Positions 26,136-35,077 are shown, numbered from the stretch's first letter. The stretch: 64,000 bases of DNA from Cronobacter dublinensis subsp. dublinensis LMG 23823 (GCF_001277235.1 NZ_CP012266.1:3410001-3474000), one strand, 5' to 3'. Notes: generated from the sequence alone by a model not told the origin. Translations and numbers: made by a program.

Positions 26136-26960
26136 TTAAAGCACGTTAAAACGCGGCTTCTTATCCTGCTGGCCGAAATTACGTTTCGGCAGCTTCGTGA
26201 TTTTTTCGTCCAGCTTGCCAAAATTCGCCAGAATGGTGCCGAGGTTATCGCGCAGGCGCGCGAAATCTTCGGTATCCATGACTTCGGCCACCTTGTCCAT
26301 ATCGCCGGACAATTCTTTCAACTGGGTTTCGACCACACTCACACGGCCTTCCAGTTCATTGACGGCATTAGCCAGCACATTAAGCTGATCGTCGCCTGAT
26401 GGGGTTTCCGTTTCATCGCCCTCAGCAAAGTTTTTCGTTTTCGGTTTAAGACCAAAATAAGACTGCCAGTTATTTTTCATTTCGTTTTCCTGAATAAATT
26501 TACCGTCGCGGGTAATTACACATCCGTAATAACCTGCTTTATTGACCTTGCGCCTGTTAAAGCGCAGCCGGGTTGTTCCCACGCTGGCCGGTCTGTCAGT
26601 CACCGCCAGCCCTTCCAGATAGGTACGGCCCGTATTGCGAAAGTTGCCGTCTGGCGTCAGTTCCACAGAGAAATAGATAAGCTGGTCATAGCGGTTCGCT
26701 TCGAGCAGGTAAGCATTGGGCCGTATCTGGGCATAAAGGCGATATAACCCGTCTTCCCCTTCCTCCCCCATTACATCCAGCACTTCACCAAAGTTTCCGC
26801 AGTTCTTTTCGTGTTCGGGCCAGATTAATGCACCGTACCACTGCCGGTTATAAGTTTCAGCAGCATCAACCAGCCACTGCCTTTTTAATTCCCGGCCATC
26901 AACCGTATCTCCTTCCGTTGCGATGCAAAGCCAGTCAGTGCGTAAATGCGATTGCGACAT
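26136..26960 (-). CDS. Capsid scaffold and maturation protease (gpO-like)
   Basis: 274 residues. The N-terminal half is the gpO-type serine protease: His50 in WPEH and Ser98 in YFSVEL are candidates for the catalytic residues, with Asp21 as a possible third. The C-terminal part (about 180-260) is a charged coiled coil that should act as scaffold. It is the first gene of the leftward late operon and faces the terminase operon. Confidence 0.88.
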   Translation of the reverse strand: MSQSHLRTDWLCIATEGDTVDGRELKRQWLVDAAETYNRQWYGALIWPEHEKNCGNFGEVLDVMGEEGEDGLYRLYAQIRPNAYLLEANRYDQLIYFSVELTPDGNFRNTGRTYLEGLAVTDRPASVGTTRLRFNRRKVNKAGYYGCVITRDGKFIQENEMKNNWQSYFGLKPKTKNFAEGDETETPSGDDQLNVLANAVNELEGRVSVVETQLKELSGDMDKVAEVMDTEDFARLRDNLGTILANFGKLDEKITKLPKRNFGQQDKKPRFNVL

Positions 26961-27124
26961 ATCCCCCCTGATTGCCTGCCATCATGTTGCAGAATGAATT
27001 ATTACGAAATAAACCCGACGCCGCACGCCGCTTTATTCTTATCAGTTCGGATATAACGCCTTTCCCGAATAAGTACGAACTGACGGCACCGTTTTATAAA
27101 AAAGGCGCAGGCATAATAAAGGCT
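26961..27124. promoter_or_regulatory. Divergent late promoter region between gpO and gpP genes
   Basis: 164 bases separate the two divergent late operons, the place of the P2 promoters PO and PP that need Ogr. I could not find an unambiguous TGT-N12-ACA Ogr site. An open rightward frame continues through this gap from 26972, but the start at 27125 gives the normal family length. Confidence 0.4.
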
Positions 27125-28903
27125 ATGGCTAAATACTCAGACGAATTAAAAGGCGTTGTACGCTCGCTTTACCTGCGCCGCTATACGCCAAAAGAAATAG
27201 CATCAGAATTAAATCTGCCGAATGCGCGGATCGTTTACTACTGGGCGGAAAAATACAGCTGGGCGGATTTACTCAGCATGGAAAGCACAGAGGATGCGAT
27301 TGAGCGCCGCTATCAGCTGCTTGCCGGGCGGGATAACAAAACCGACCTGGATTTAAAAGAGATGGACATGCTGATCGCGCACGCCACTAAACTGCGGGCG
27401 CAGAGCAACAAGCATAAAGAGAAGCTGGCAACCAGCCAGGGCGTCGCGCGTGCAGCTGCGACCGCAGACGAGAGCGACGACGACCAGCCAAAGCGCAAAC
27501 GCAAATACAAAAAGAATGACATTTCCGGGCTGTCAGAGGACGACTTTAACGCCTGGGCGGATGAACACCTTTTCGGGTATCAGAAACACCTGCGCGCCAA
27601 CATTGGCCAGCAGGTGCGCAACATCCTTAAAAGCCGCCAGATTGGTGCCACCTGGTACTTTGCGTTTGAGGCGTTTGAAAACGCCGTGCTGACGGGCGAT
27701 CCGCAGATTTTCCTTTCCGCGTCAAAAGCCCAGGCAGAGGTTTTCCGCTCCTATATCGTCAACATCGCGGAGCAGTATTTCGGCGTCACGCTCACCGGCA
27801 ACCCGATCCGATTAAGCAACGGCGCCGAGCTGCGCTTTCTGTCCACCAACAAAAACACCGCACAGTCATACAGTGGTCATTTGTATTGTGACGAATATTT
27901 CTGGGTGCCTAACTTCGCGCGGCTTAATGAAGTCGCTTCTGCGATGGCCACCCATGACAAATGGCGCACCACCTACTTTTCCACGCCTTCCGCCAAAACA
28001 CACCAGGCGTATCCGTTCTGGACGGGTGAGGAATGGAAACAGGGCAGCAAGAAACGCGCCGCCGTTCAGTTTCCATCATTTGATGAGATGCGCGATGGCG
28101 GCCGCCTTTGCCCAGATGGCCAGTGGCGTTACGTCATTACGATGGAAGATGCCATTGCGGGCGGCTTCAACCTGGCCAACATCGACAAGCTGCGTAACCG
28201 CTACAACCCGACCACGTTCAACATGCTCTACATGTGCGTTTTCGTGGACAGTAAGGATTCCGTTTTCAGCTATGGCGACCTGGAAGCCTGCGCGGTGGAA
28301 ACCGAGACCTGGCAGGATCATAAACCCGACGCGATGCGCCCCTTTGGTGACAGGGAAGTATGGGGCGGCTTTGACCCGGCCCGCAGCGGTGATTTTTCCT
28401 GCTTTGTGATTGTCGCCCCGCCGCTGTTTGCAGGTGAGAAATTCCGCGTCCTGCGGGTGTTCAACTGGAAAGGAATGAATTTCCGCTGGCAGGCCAAGCA
28501 GATTGAGCAGCTTTTCAAAAAATACAACTTCACCTATCTGGGCGTTGATGTAACCGGCATTGGTCAGGGCGTGTTCGACAACATTCAGCATTTTGCGCTG
28601 CGCGTCGCCGTGCCAATCCGCTATGACCGCAACACCAAAAATCAGCTGGTACTCAAGGCCGCTGACGTGGTGGAAAGCCAGCGCATTGAGTGGGATAAGG
28701 AGCTGAAAGAAATTCCGGCCAGCTTTATGGCCATCCGCCGCACCACCACGCAGGCCGGTGGCGCCATGACCTTTGTCGCAGATCGCAGCACGGACACCGG
28801 ACACGCCGAGGCGTTCTGGGCCATCGCGCACGCCCTGCATAACGAACCCCTTAACTATGAAAACCGACCAAAATCGCGTTGGAGGCTCAGACAATCCGCA
28901 TGA
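27125..28903 (+). CDS. Large terminase subunit (gpP-like ATPase)
   Basis: 592 residues from the ATG at 27125, close to P2 gpP (590); a start at 26972 would add 51 residues over the promoter region. An N-terminal helix-turn-helix region (YTPKEIASELNLP) is followed by an acidic/basic linker. The ATPase Walker A-like SRQIGAT is at about 170-176, with a later CDEYFW stretch as possible Walker B. The C-terminal part (FDPARSGD, later GVDVTGIG) is the RNaseH-like region. It pumps DNA into the capsid. It overlaps the portal gene by 4 bases (ATGA). Confidence 0.93.
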   Translation: MAKYSDELKGVVRSLYLRRYTPKEIASELNLPNARIVYYWAEKYSWADLLSMESTEDAIERRYQLLAGRDNKTDLDLKEMDMLIAHATKLRAQSNKHKEKLATSQGVARAAATADESDDDQPKRKRKYKKNDISGLSEDDFNAWADEHLFGYQKHLRANIGQQVRNILKSRQIGATWYFAFEAFENAVLTGDPQIFLSASKAQAEVFRSYIVNIAEQYFGVTLTGNPIRLSNGAELRFLSTNKNTAQSYSGHLYCDEYFWVPNFARLNEVASAMATHDKWRTTYFSTPSAKTHQAYPFWTGEEWKQGSKKRAAVQFPSFDEMRDGGRLCPDGQWRYVITMEDAIAGGFNLANIDKLRNRYNPTTFNMLYMCVFVDSKDSVFSYGDLEACAVETETWQDHKPDAMRPFGDREVWGGFDPARSGDFSCFVIVAPPLFAGEKFRVLRVFNWKGMNFRWQAKQIEQLFKKYNFTYLGVDVTGIGQGVFDNIQHFALRVAVPIRYDRNTKNQLVLKAADVVESQRIEWDKELKEIPASFMAIRRTTTQAGGAMTFVADRSTDTGHAEAFWAIAHALHNEPLNYENRPKSRWRLRQSA

Positions 28904-29937
28904 GTAAGAAGAAATTCCGCGCCGCAAAGCGCCAGGACAGCAGCAAACCGGCGCGCAGCATGAGCATTCTGCGCTTCGGCAAACCCGAACCCGTACTGAC
29001 CACCGGCACAGATTATCGCGATGTGTGGTATGACAATGACGCCGAACACTACACGCTGCCGATTGACCGGCTGGCGCTGGCGCAGCTTATTAACCTGAAC
29101 GGCCAGCACGGCGGCATCATTCATGCACGCAAAAACATGGTTCTGGCTGATTATCAGGGCGGCGGTCTGTCGCGCGATGAGATGGAGGCTGGCGCCTTTG
29201 ATTTTCTGACGTTCGGCGACGTGGCCATCCTGAAGGTGCGCAACGGCTGGGGTGACGTGATCGGCCTGGCACCGCTGCCGGGGCTCTACACCCGCCGCCG
29301 CAAAACCGGTGAATTTGTCGTGCTACAGGATGGCGAGCCAATTGTTTACCCGCGGGACGACATCATTTTCATCAAGATGTATGACCCGCAGCAGCACATC
29401 TATGGCCTGCCGGATTACATCGGCGGCATTCACTCCGCCCTCTTGAATAGTGAGGCGGTGATTTTTCGCCGCCGCTATTACCACAACGGCGCGCATACCG
29501 GCGGCATTCTCTACACGCGCGATCCGAGCCTGACCGATGAGATGGAAGAAGAAATCGAACGCCAGCTACGTGACAGCAAAGGCATTGGCAACTTTTCAAC
29601 CATACTGGTGAACATTCCGGGCGGCGATAAAGAAGGCGTGCAGTTTATTCAGATGGGGGATATTTCCGCAAAGGACGAGTTTGCCAGCGTGAAAAACATC
29701 AGTGCGCAGGACGTGCTGAACGCCCACCGGTTCCCGGCAGGGCTCGCCGGTATCATCCCGGAAAATGCTGCCGGTCTGGGCGACGTTGAGAAAGCAGAGA
29801 GAACGTATAAAAAGAACGAGGTGGCCCCCATTCAGCGCCGGTTCATGCAGGCGGTAAATACCGATCCGGAGGTGCCGGAACGCCTTCAGCTAAATTTTGA
29901 TTTAAGCTACCTGGAAGCGGGCCGGGAAGGTGCATGA
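28900..29937 (+). CDS. Portal protein (gpQ-like)
   Basis: 345 residues from the ATG at 28900, which overlaps the terminase stop; P2 gpQ has 344. Motifs such as YDPQQHIYGLPDYIGGI and RRRYYHNGAHTGGILY are typical of the family. It forms the connector at the capsid vertex through which DNA is packed. Confidence 0.93.
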   Translation: MSKKKFRAAKRQDSSKPARSMSILRFGKPEPVLTTGTDYRDVWYDNDAEHYTLPIDRLALAQLINLNGQHGGIIHARKNMVLADYQGGGLSRDEMEAGAFDFLTFGDVAILKVRNGWGDVIGLAPLPGLYTRRRKTGEFVVLQDGEPIVYPRDDIIFIKMYDPQQHIYGLPDYIGGIHSALLNSEAVIFRRRYYHNGAHTGGILYTRDPSLTDEMEEEIERQLRDSKGIGNFSTILVNIPGGDKEGVQFIQMGDISAKDEFASVKNISAQDVLNAHRFPAGLAGIIPENAAGLGDVEKAERTYKKNEVAPIQRRFMQAVNTDPEVPERLQLNFDLSYLEAGREGA

Positions 29938-29990
29938 TGATGCAAAAAAGGTTAAAATCCAGGCATATTTTGGCAGCTGGAGCATGGAAT

Positions 29991-30260
29991 ATGCGCGTTT
30001 TAAAAATCGAATGCCCGGAGTGCGGCTCTAAGGCTGTTATTCGTAAAACTAACCGGAAGCACCGGCAGATATCAGATATTTACTGCGCCTGTGCTGACGT
30101 GGAGTGTGGCCATACTTTCGTAATGAATCTGACGTTCTCACACACCCTCAGCCCAAGCGCGAAAACCGGCGACGCGATGGTGCAAAAGATCTTAAGCGCT
30201 CTGTCGCCGGATCAAAAACAAATGGCGCTGGACTTACTGAAAGCCGCGCCTGCTGTGTGA
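29991..30260 (+). CDS. Ogr/Delta-type zinc-finger late activator
   Basis: 89 residues from the ATG at 29991, with GGAG 8 bases upstream; an in-frame start at 29934 is less likely. Four cysteines, Cys8, Cys11, Cys34 and Cys39, give the C-x2-C-x22-C-x4-C pattern of Ogr/Delta proteins. These activate P2 late promoters through the RNA polymerase alpha subunit. In P2, ogr lies after gene D near attP; here it follows the portal gene, 54 bases away, and so may be co-transcribed with the packaging operon. Confidence 0.87.
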   Translation: MRVLKIECPECGSKAVIRKTNRKHRQISDIYCACADVECGHTFVMNLTFSHTLSPSAKTGDAMVQKILSALSPDQKQMALDLLKAAPAV

Positions 30261-30458
30261 GTTATAAGACCCCCTTTCCTGGGGGTTTTCTTTATCTAAA
30301 CGGTACTTATCAAGGTTTCTTTCCAGCGAACCGGTCATTTCGCCCAGCCACTGTAACGCCAGCTCTTTCTCACTATGTGTACAATCACCGCTCGCTACTA
30401 ACTTCGTAAACAAGATGATGCGCTGTAATTCCACAGTTTCTAACAACAGATCCCGCAC
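30234..30458 (-). CDS. Small LexA-controlled prophage protein
   Basis: 74 residues from a GTG at 30458, which has GGGAGG four bases upstream. An in-frame ATG at 30488 would sit at the predicted transcript start and is unlikely. The N-terminal 50 residues are helical (LLLETVELQRIILFTKL, then SEKELALQWLGEM). The end overlaps the ogr gene tail-to-tail by 27 bases. The promoter carries a LexA box. In phage 186 a LexA-controlled gene, tum, makes an antirepressor; this protein is shorter and not clearly related, so a tum-like role is a hypothesis. Confidence 0.65.
   Translation of the reverse strand: MRDLLLETVELQRIILFTKLVASGDCTHSEKELALQWLGEMTGSLERNLDKYRLDKENPQERGSYNSHSRRGFQ
30268..30293 (+). terminator. 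Terminator after ogr-like gene
   Basis: Stem ACCCCC / GGGGGT with a short loop followed by TTTTC. It lies 8 bases after the ogr stop codon, inside the opposing small gene. Confidence 0.8.
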
Positions 30459-30478
30459 GGCCCCTCCCTTCCATAAAA

Positions 30479-30522
30479 CACTGTACATATAAACAGTATA
30501 TTACCTTAAAAACACCTGTAAA
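30479..30522 (-). promoter_or_regulatory. SOS promoter with LexA box
   Basis: On the minus strand, -35 TTTACA (30522-30517) and -10 TATACT (30500-30495) are 16 bases apart. A 20-base palindrome CTG-N10-CAG at 30479-30498 matches the LexA consensus at about 17 of 20 positions and overlaps the -10. LexA would block the promoter until DNA damage. Confidence 0.82.
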
Positions 30523-30617
30523 CAATGATTTCGTTTTGAAACTATCTCTGTATTTACAAGAGCTTTGGCCGACTAACTTCACCGCAGCTTGCTTAAGTCT
30601 TGAACCATCAGATGCAC

Positions 30618-30645
30618 AAAAAAACCGCAAAATTGCGGCTTTTTG
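30618..30645 (-). terminator. Terminator of the cargo pair
   Basis: Stem CCGCAA / TTGCGG with A-rich and T-rich flanks on both sides, so it can work in both directions. It lies 26 bases beyond the stop of the 141-residue gene. Confidence 0.8.
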
Positions 30646-30670
30646 TATATTTATTACTGAAAAATACTCG

Positions 30671-31096
30671 TTACGAAAAATCGTTTACTACCTGAACGAT
30701 AACCATGTTTTCGCCTGGGGGGCTGTTAACATATATGGTTTCTTGAGGATCGCTGCCATGCCAACAAGTCGCTTTGATATCGCACTTGTCTTGCTTCTCA
30801 AACCCTTTGTTTAACAGGTATTCATCAACCTTCGTAGTATCCATAGTGCCATAAAACTTAACCACATTTACATGAGCGGCGGGCCCGGTAACATTCATGA
30901 AAATGAATTCATATTTCTCGGAAATCCGTGGCATTTCCTGCAAAATTTCGGGCGTATAGAAGCTGTATTCGCGAGAGTCCTTTTCTGTGTAATGAGCACT
31001 CTCTGCGAACTCCATTTTTATAAACGGAATTGCGTAAATGATAAAGCCACATAACAGCACTACCAGGCTTAGAAGGATTTTGGTCTTTTTATGCAT
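30671..31096 (-). CDS. Membrane-anchored protein of the cargo pair
   Basis: 141 residues. A basic N-terminus and one hydrophobic segment (about 7-26) act as signal anchor; the remainder is polar and should be periplasmic, with two Cys (CDIKATC) that may pair. It overlaps the 234-residue gene by 8 bases and shares its transcript. I do not recognise the family. It lies between ogr and gpA, which in P2 holds tin and old, so exclusion or defence is plausible but unproven. Confidence 0.6.
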   Translation of the reverse strand: MHKKTKILLSLVVLLCGFIIYAIPFIKMEFAESAHYTEKDSREYSFYTPEILQEMPRISEKYEFIFMNVTGPAAHVNVVKFYGTMDTTKVDEYLLNKGFEKQDKCDIKATCWHGSDPQETIYVNSPPGENMVIVQVVNDFS

Positions 31097-31793
31097 AAGG
31101 CAGACTGCCCCCTTTTGCTTTATCCATGTAATTACCGTTCATAGTATTGATTTTAACAATACCTGAGCGGAAATCATTCCACGGCATAATGGTACGCATG
31201 AAGCTGGGGAGATACCCTTTGTGGGGTTTAGCGTTACGAAACCTCTCTGGATCAGGGAAAAGCCACGGGGTGAAGCCTTTGTTTTTCCAGTCACCTATTT
31301 TTCCATAATAATCCCAACGCATTAACGCAGCCTCTTTGCTGACAGGCCGCAGCAAATCAAAAGGATTCTCTATGGATACCACGCGGTAAAACCCCAGCAA
31401 ATCAGAAACCAAATCCTCGCCACTGAAACCGCTATCAGTAAAGAGACTGATAATGAAAGAATCCTGAAGCCCTTCAAACTTCTTCGCTAAAGCCATCATC
31501 ATTGCAAGGGCGATACTCAACCGCTCGTTATATGTCCGACCGCTTTTTATAGTCCACTTAAGAAACTTCCCCATTTTCCTGGTCCTGGTGGGATCAACCA
31601 TCGATTGGGAATAGGTTACGTCATATTCTTTTTGCCCTGAGGCTTCACCTGCCTCGAACTGCGCCAATAGCTTCCGTATATCATTTCCCTGAGCATGTCC
31701 TAAATCAATCCAGCCCAGAACTTCCGTATAGATAAGTCCATATTTCAGACTAGCGCTGAGCTTACCATCCACTATATCTTCACGCTTACTCAT
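31089..31793 (-). CDS. Uncharacterised protein of the cargo pair
   Basis: 234 residues, ATG at 31793 with AAGGAG about 10 bases upstream. No membrane segment or signal peptide is obvious. The motif GLIYTEVLGWIDLGHAQG (about residues 19-36) recalls DUF4056-type proteins with a conserved YT..G.ID..H core, but I am unsure. Other conserved-looking parts are RKMGKFLKWTIKSGRTYNER and NPFDLLRPVSKEA. It is followed by an overlapping gene for a membrane-anchored protein and precedes a terminator, forming a two-gene unit in a known cargo site of P2-like phages. Confidence 0.6.
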   Translation of the reverse strand: MSKREDIVDGKLSASLKYGLIYTEVLGWIDLGHAQGNDIRKLLAQFEAGEASGQKEYDVTYSQSMVDPTRTRKMGKFLKWTIKSGRTYNERLSIALAMMMALAKKFEGLQDSFIISLFTDSGFSGEDLVSDLLGFYRVVSIENPFDLLRPVSKEAALMRWDYYGKIGDWKNKGFTPWLFPDPERFRNAKPHKGYLPSFMRTIMPWNDFRSGIVKINTMNGNYMDKAKGGSLPYA

Positions 31794-31795
31794 CC

Positions 31796-31906
31796 TTAAT
31801 CTTCTCCTTTCGAGGCGGCACTAAACCAGATGATATCCGGCGGCAGATGCATTTTAAGAGCCTGCCACTGACAAAACAGACTATGACCATCCAGGCCAGG
31901 TTTCAT
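31796..31906 (-). CDS. Possible 36-residue protein overlapping the gpA end
   Basis: A minus-strand frame starting at an ATG at 31906, inside the last codons of the gpA gene, runs 36 codons to a TAA at 31796-31798, just before the next gene start. Its composition looks protein-like (WQALKMHLPPDIIWFSAA). It overlaps gpA by 26 bases, as phage genes often do. No clear ribosome site was found. It may be a real small gene or the remnant of a longer one. Confidence 0.4.
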   Translation of the reverse strand: MKPGLDGHSLFCQWQALKMHLPPDIIWFSAASKGED

Positions 31907-33905
31907 TTTGGGGCTGTGGCATCCGTTCCTGCAACCGCCCTTTTCGGTAGATGAGTGATTTTCCGGACCCCAGCGCCAGACTGCTGCCCCTTAACAGCGC
32001 ATCAATTTCCAAATCGCTGCCATCAAAACCGCGATTTTGTAGCTCTATCGTTAATCGTCGGCGGATCCCCCCCGTACAGTTATTGACAGAACTCCAAGGG
32101 GCGGCTGCGCCGCCAGAAAAACCAGCCTCCGCTGACGCTTCGGCCAACTTCGGCACAATCGCCCACTTCACCAGGCGCGTGGCGACTTCCGACCCCTGAA
32201 CATGCGGGGAATAGATGCCCTGAACGCGCTGCACATCCTCGCCGTATTCGTTGCCCTGTTCGGTAATTTCATATGCGAGACGCACAACGAGATCGCGGCG
32301 CGCCACCAGTGGCCCACCCTGTAATTCCGTATACGATGCCCAGTCGCTGGCGATATCCGCCGCAGCTAAAACAGCATCCATATGCGGATCGGCCAGTTGC
32401 TGACCACGCAAACGGCGCAGCTCACGCCAGACCGTCACCGGCGCGCCGCCAATCTGCTGAAACTGGCGGATACGCCAGCGGGATGCCCAGGCACTTACAG
32501 CTTTAGCCATATCGCGCAGGCTCTCGCCGGTTTCGCTGTCTTTTTCACCGTCGAGGGCAAAGCCATCAATATTTTTTGAAATGTATTTGGCGATGTAGCC
32601 GGTGGCTGACCCTATTTCCGGATCGATAGGCTCAACAAAAAAACGCGCCTTAAGCGCTTCGGGTGTATTCAGTTCTTCTGAGTCGGTGATGCGGGCGTGA
32701 TAGCAAATGATATCGCGCACCGCATCAACATCCTGCGGGCGCATGAAAAGCAGCATGTGCCAGTGTGGTGTGCCGTCATGGTGCGGCTCAACCACACGGA
32801 AGCCAAAAACGTGAATGCCAGCGCGGGAAAGCGCAGCGCGGGCCTTCGCCCATACGCCGCAGAGGTAACGCTGGGTGTCCTGCGGATTACAGCCATTCCA
32901 TTGCGACACAAAGCCGCCCTTGCTGTGTACAGAGTGATAACGTGACGGTGCCGTGATGGTGTAGAAATCGCCCACCATGCCTTTTTCGCTTGCGATATCT
33001 TCAAAGCCGCGCATCCGCACCATCAGTTCGCAGCGACGAATCGCAGGATTGGCCACGCTGCCATAAACCTTATCAGCCAGCGAAACCCGATCGCCGTCCT
33101 CATTCATCAGGTCGAACTTCTTAAAAAACTCCGCGTTGCGTCGCTTTTGCTCCGTCCATTCATTGAGCGCACCGCGCGACACATAAGCACTGGCCGCCTT
33201 CTGCACCTGCCCCACGGCAATTGCCATGTGTTCGCGCTGCACGTCGCGGGCGCGCTTAATCTTCGCGTACCACCACGCCGGGGCCATCATGCGCAGCAGA
33301 CCACATTCCGCCTGGCGAGTGGTCAGCTTGTCAGCCTTGAAAGTGGCCCAGTAGGGCGCTGTAAAACCAATGAATGTGGCAAGGTCAGAAAGCCGAATAT
33401 ATGCATCATACGTACGCTGGCGCATTTCTTTTTCGTCTTTGGGCTTGCCTTTGAGTGTGTCGGTGAACTCATAAAACGACTGCGCCATCCAGCTGGCCAC
33501 CTTCGCAGAAAGCTCTTTGACCTCCCGGCGGTCAAGGGAAGGCAGACGCGCCAGCGCCTTACCGAAAGGCAGATCGTTTTCATCTGCGCGCATACGATAG
33601 CGCTCTGATACTTTGCGCAGACGTGGCAATACATTCTGGCCAATGGTCTGGCGCAAAAAAGTATTGGCACGGCGACGCCCGTCGCGGCCATTAAACAGGG
33701 CTTCATAACGCTGGCCGAAATACCCGGCTAACCAGTCGGGCATTTCGTGAAGATACTGCGCGCGGAAATCATGATCGGCGGGATTGGTCTGCCAAAGCTT
33801 ACGCTCTGTCAGTGTTACATCACGCGGCACACCACGCGCGAAATGTTCACGCCGCCAGGTATCTACAGCATGATGGTTTCCTACCGACAAAACATTATCA
33901 CTCAC
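31881..33905 (-). CDS. Replication initiation endonuclease (gpA-like)
   Basis: 674 residues; P2 gpA has 761. It is a HUH-type nickase: the metal-binding motif is PHWHMLLF (His381, His383) and two catalytic tyrosines are Tyr437 and Tyr441 in GYIAKYISK, the YxxxY of gpA. It nicks its origin and stays covalently bound for rolling-circle replication. In P2 the nick site is inside gene A itself; I did not identify it here. It is the largest gene of the early leftward operon. Confidence 0.93.
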   Translation of the reverse strand: MSDNVLSVGNHHAVDTWRREHFARGVPRDVTLTERKLWQTNPADHDFRAQYLHEMPDWLAGYFGQRYEALFNGRDGRRRANTFLRQTIGQNVLPRLRKVSERYRMRADENDLPFGKALARLPSLDRREVKELSAKVASWMAQSFYEFTDTLKGKPKDEKEMRQRTYDAYIRLSDLATFIGFTAPYWATFKADKLTTRQAECGLLRMMAPAWWYAKIKRARDVQREHMAIAVGQVQKAASAYVSRGALNEWTEQKRRNAEFFKKFDLMNEDGDRVSLADKVYGSVANPAIRRCELMVRMRGFEDIASEKGMVGDFYTITAPSRYHSVHSKGGFVSQWNGCNPQDTQRYLCGVWAKARAALSRAGIHVFGFRVVEPHHDGTPHWHMLLFMRPQDVDAVRDIICYHARITDSEELNTPEALKARFFVEPIDPEIGSATGYIAKYISKNIDGFALDGEKDSETGESLRDMAKAVSAWASRWRIRQFQQIGGAPVTVWRELRRLRGQQLADPHMDAVLAAADIASDWASYTELQGGPLVARRDLVVRLAYEITEQGNEYGEDVQRVQGIYSPHVQGSEVATRLVKWAIVPKLAEASAEAGFSGGAAAPWSSVNNCTGGIRRRLTIELQNRGFDGSDLEIDALLRGSSLALGSGKSLIYRKGRLQERMPQPQNETWPGWS

Positions 33906-34042
33906 GATTAACCGCCTACAGTGATCAGTTCATGGGTAACACTGGCTGCTTTGCCATCGTGTATTTTCTGTATATTTTCTCTTTGATTACATGCCATTGG
34001 TTGTGTAGCCTCACGCAAAATTGAGAGTAAAAAGGTACTGCG

Positions 34043-34345
34043 ATGCAACATAAATTATTCAAGATGAAAGACGGCTTAAAACTGCCCTCATACGATTCAG
34101 CCATCGCTGCATGGCTTGAAAAACAGCAGGAATCCCTTCCCGGAGTTCCATACAAAATCCTTATTTGCAACGAGAATGTTTTTTACAGAGCCCTCACGTG
34201 TGATGGACTGGGTGAATACGTTGCAGCACGTGAATTTCTCCTGTCTCTGGATCTTGTAGATGCATCGGACTACGGAATGGGTTTGAAGGATTACGACTCT
34301 GTATTTTTGAGTCAGGAGTATATTGACCGTGCATCTTCTCGTTAG
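34043..34345 (+). CDS. Hypothetical protein on the strand opposite to gpA
   Basis: 100 residues, ATG at 34043 with AAGG 7 bases upstream. The protein has a normal soluble composition and ends with a helix (SQEYIDRASSR). It is transcribed against the early operon from the 137-base gap next to gpA, so it needs its own promoter and could be expressed in the lysogen. Family not recognised. Confidence 0.6.
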   Translation: MQHKLFKMKDGLKLPSYDSAIAAWLEKQQESLPGVPYKILICNENVFYRALTCDGLGEYVAAREFLLSLDLVDASDYGMGLKDYDSVFLSQEYIDRASSR

Positions 34346-34372
34346 AACCGACTCCCCATTTTAGTGGTGTCT

Positions 34373-34606
34373 TTACTGCCATGCTGCACCACCCTGGCTT
34401 GTAATGGCGGCAGCTTCTTCGCGGATAAGCTCCACAATTTCAGCAGCGCTTAAGCCTTCGTTAGCGGCAAAGGTCGCCAGTTTATCCAGACGGGTGGAAC
34501 ACAAATCGGCGGCGACGGCCTTACCTTCCTGCGTAGCTTTAGCCAGCATGGCCAGCATGTCGACAGCTGGCGTCGTGGTGTTTAAATCCTGACGAATCAT
34601 TTTCAT
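34373..34606 (-). CDS. DUF2732-like small early protein
   Basis: 77 residues, start supported by GAGG 8 bases upstream. The pattern DMLAMLAKATQEGK followed by TRLDKLATFAANEGLSAAEIVELI resembles the DUF2732 proteins found upstream of gpA in P2/186-like phages. Function unknown. Expressed with the early leftward operon. Confidence 0.75.
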   Translation of the reverse strand: MKMIRQDLNTTTPAVDMLAMLAKATQEGKAVAADLCSTRLDKLATFAANEGLSAAEIVELIREEAAAITSQGGAAWQ

Positions 34607-34672
34607 TTGGGTTTCCTCAAGGCAAAGGAATGCCCGGCCACGCCATGGGTGGCCTGTGCATTACCGGGTTAA

Positions 34673-35074
34673 TTAATGAAAAATGGGAGGAGTTACGGCA
34701 GCTGAATGGTTCGGGGCTGGCACCAGGTGAACCGGATAAGCCGCGCGCCACCACGCCTGGATCATTGCGGTTATTTCGCCGACGCCCAGCGCGCCCGCCG
34801 TGTAAAATATGGCCCTTACGCCAGCAAGAGCCTCAATCTGCGCTTCCCGCCCTTCTGCCTCACGGTAAGCGCAACACCAGAACGCCGCCTGTATGGCCAG
34901 CCAGTGGCGAGGGCTGATCAGATGCTCCGTGTCGTTGAAGAAAAACAGGTCAAGGCCAATGAGGCCGCCTGTCTGGGTACTTTTAGCAGTAAAGGCACGC
35001 ACATAATTCATCGGCACGCGCCATGCTTCCATTTCCTGCATCAAACACTCTTTTTCTACCGCGATAATCGTCAT
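34673..35074 (-). CDS. Hypothetical early protein
   Basis: 133 residues, ATG at 35074 with AGGA about 9 bases upstream. It contains several Trp and aromatic helices (WLAIQAAFWCCAYREAEG) and is only 3 bases from the upstream gene, so it belongs to the early operon between CII-like and gpA. Family not recognised. Confidence 0.6.
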   Translation of the reverse strand: MTIIAVEKECLMQEMEAWRVPMNYVRAFTAKSTQTGGLIGLDLFFFNDTEHLISPRHWLAIQAAFWCCAYREAEGREAQIEALAGVRAIFYTAGALGVGEITAMIQAWWRAAYPVHLVPAPNHSAAVTPPIFH

Positions 35075-35077
35075 TGT

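Noticed and set aside
27313..28927. Minus-strand frames under the large terminase gene
   Set aside because: Antisense to a gene with clear family motifs and normal length.
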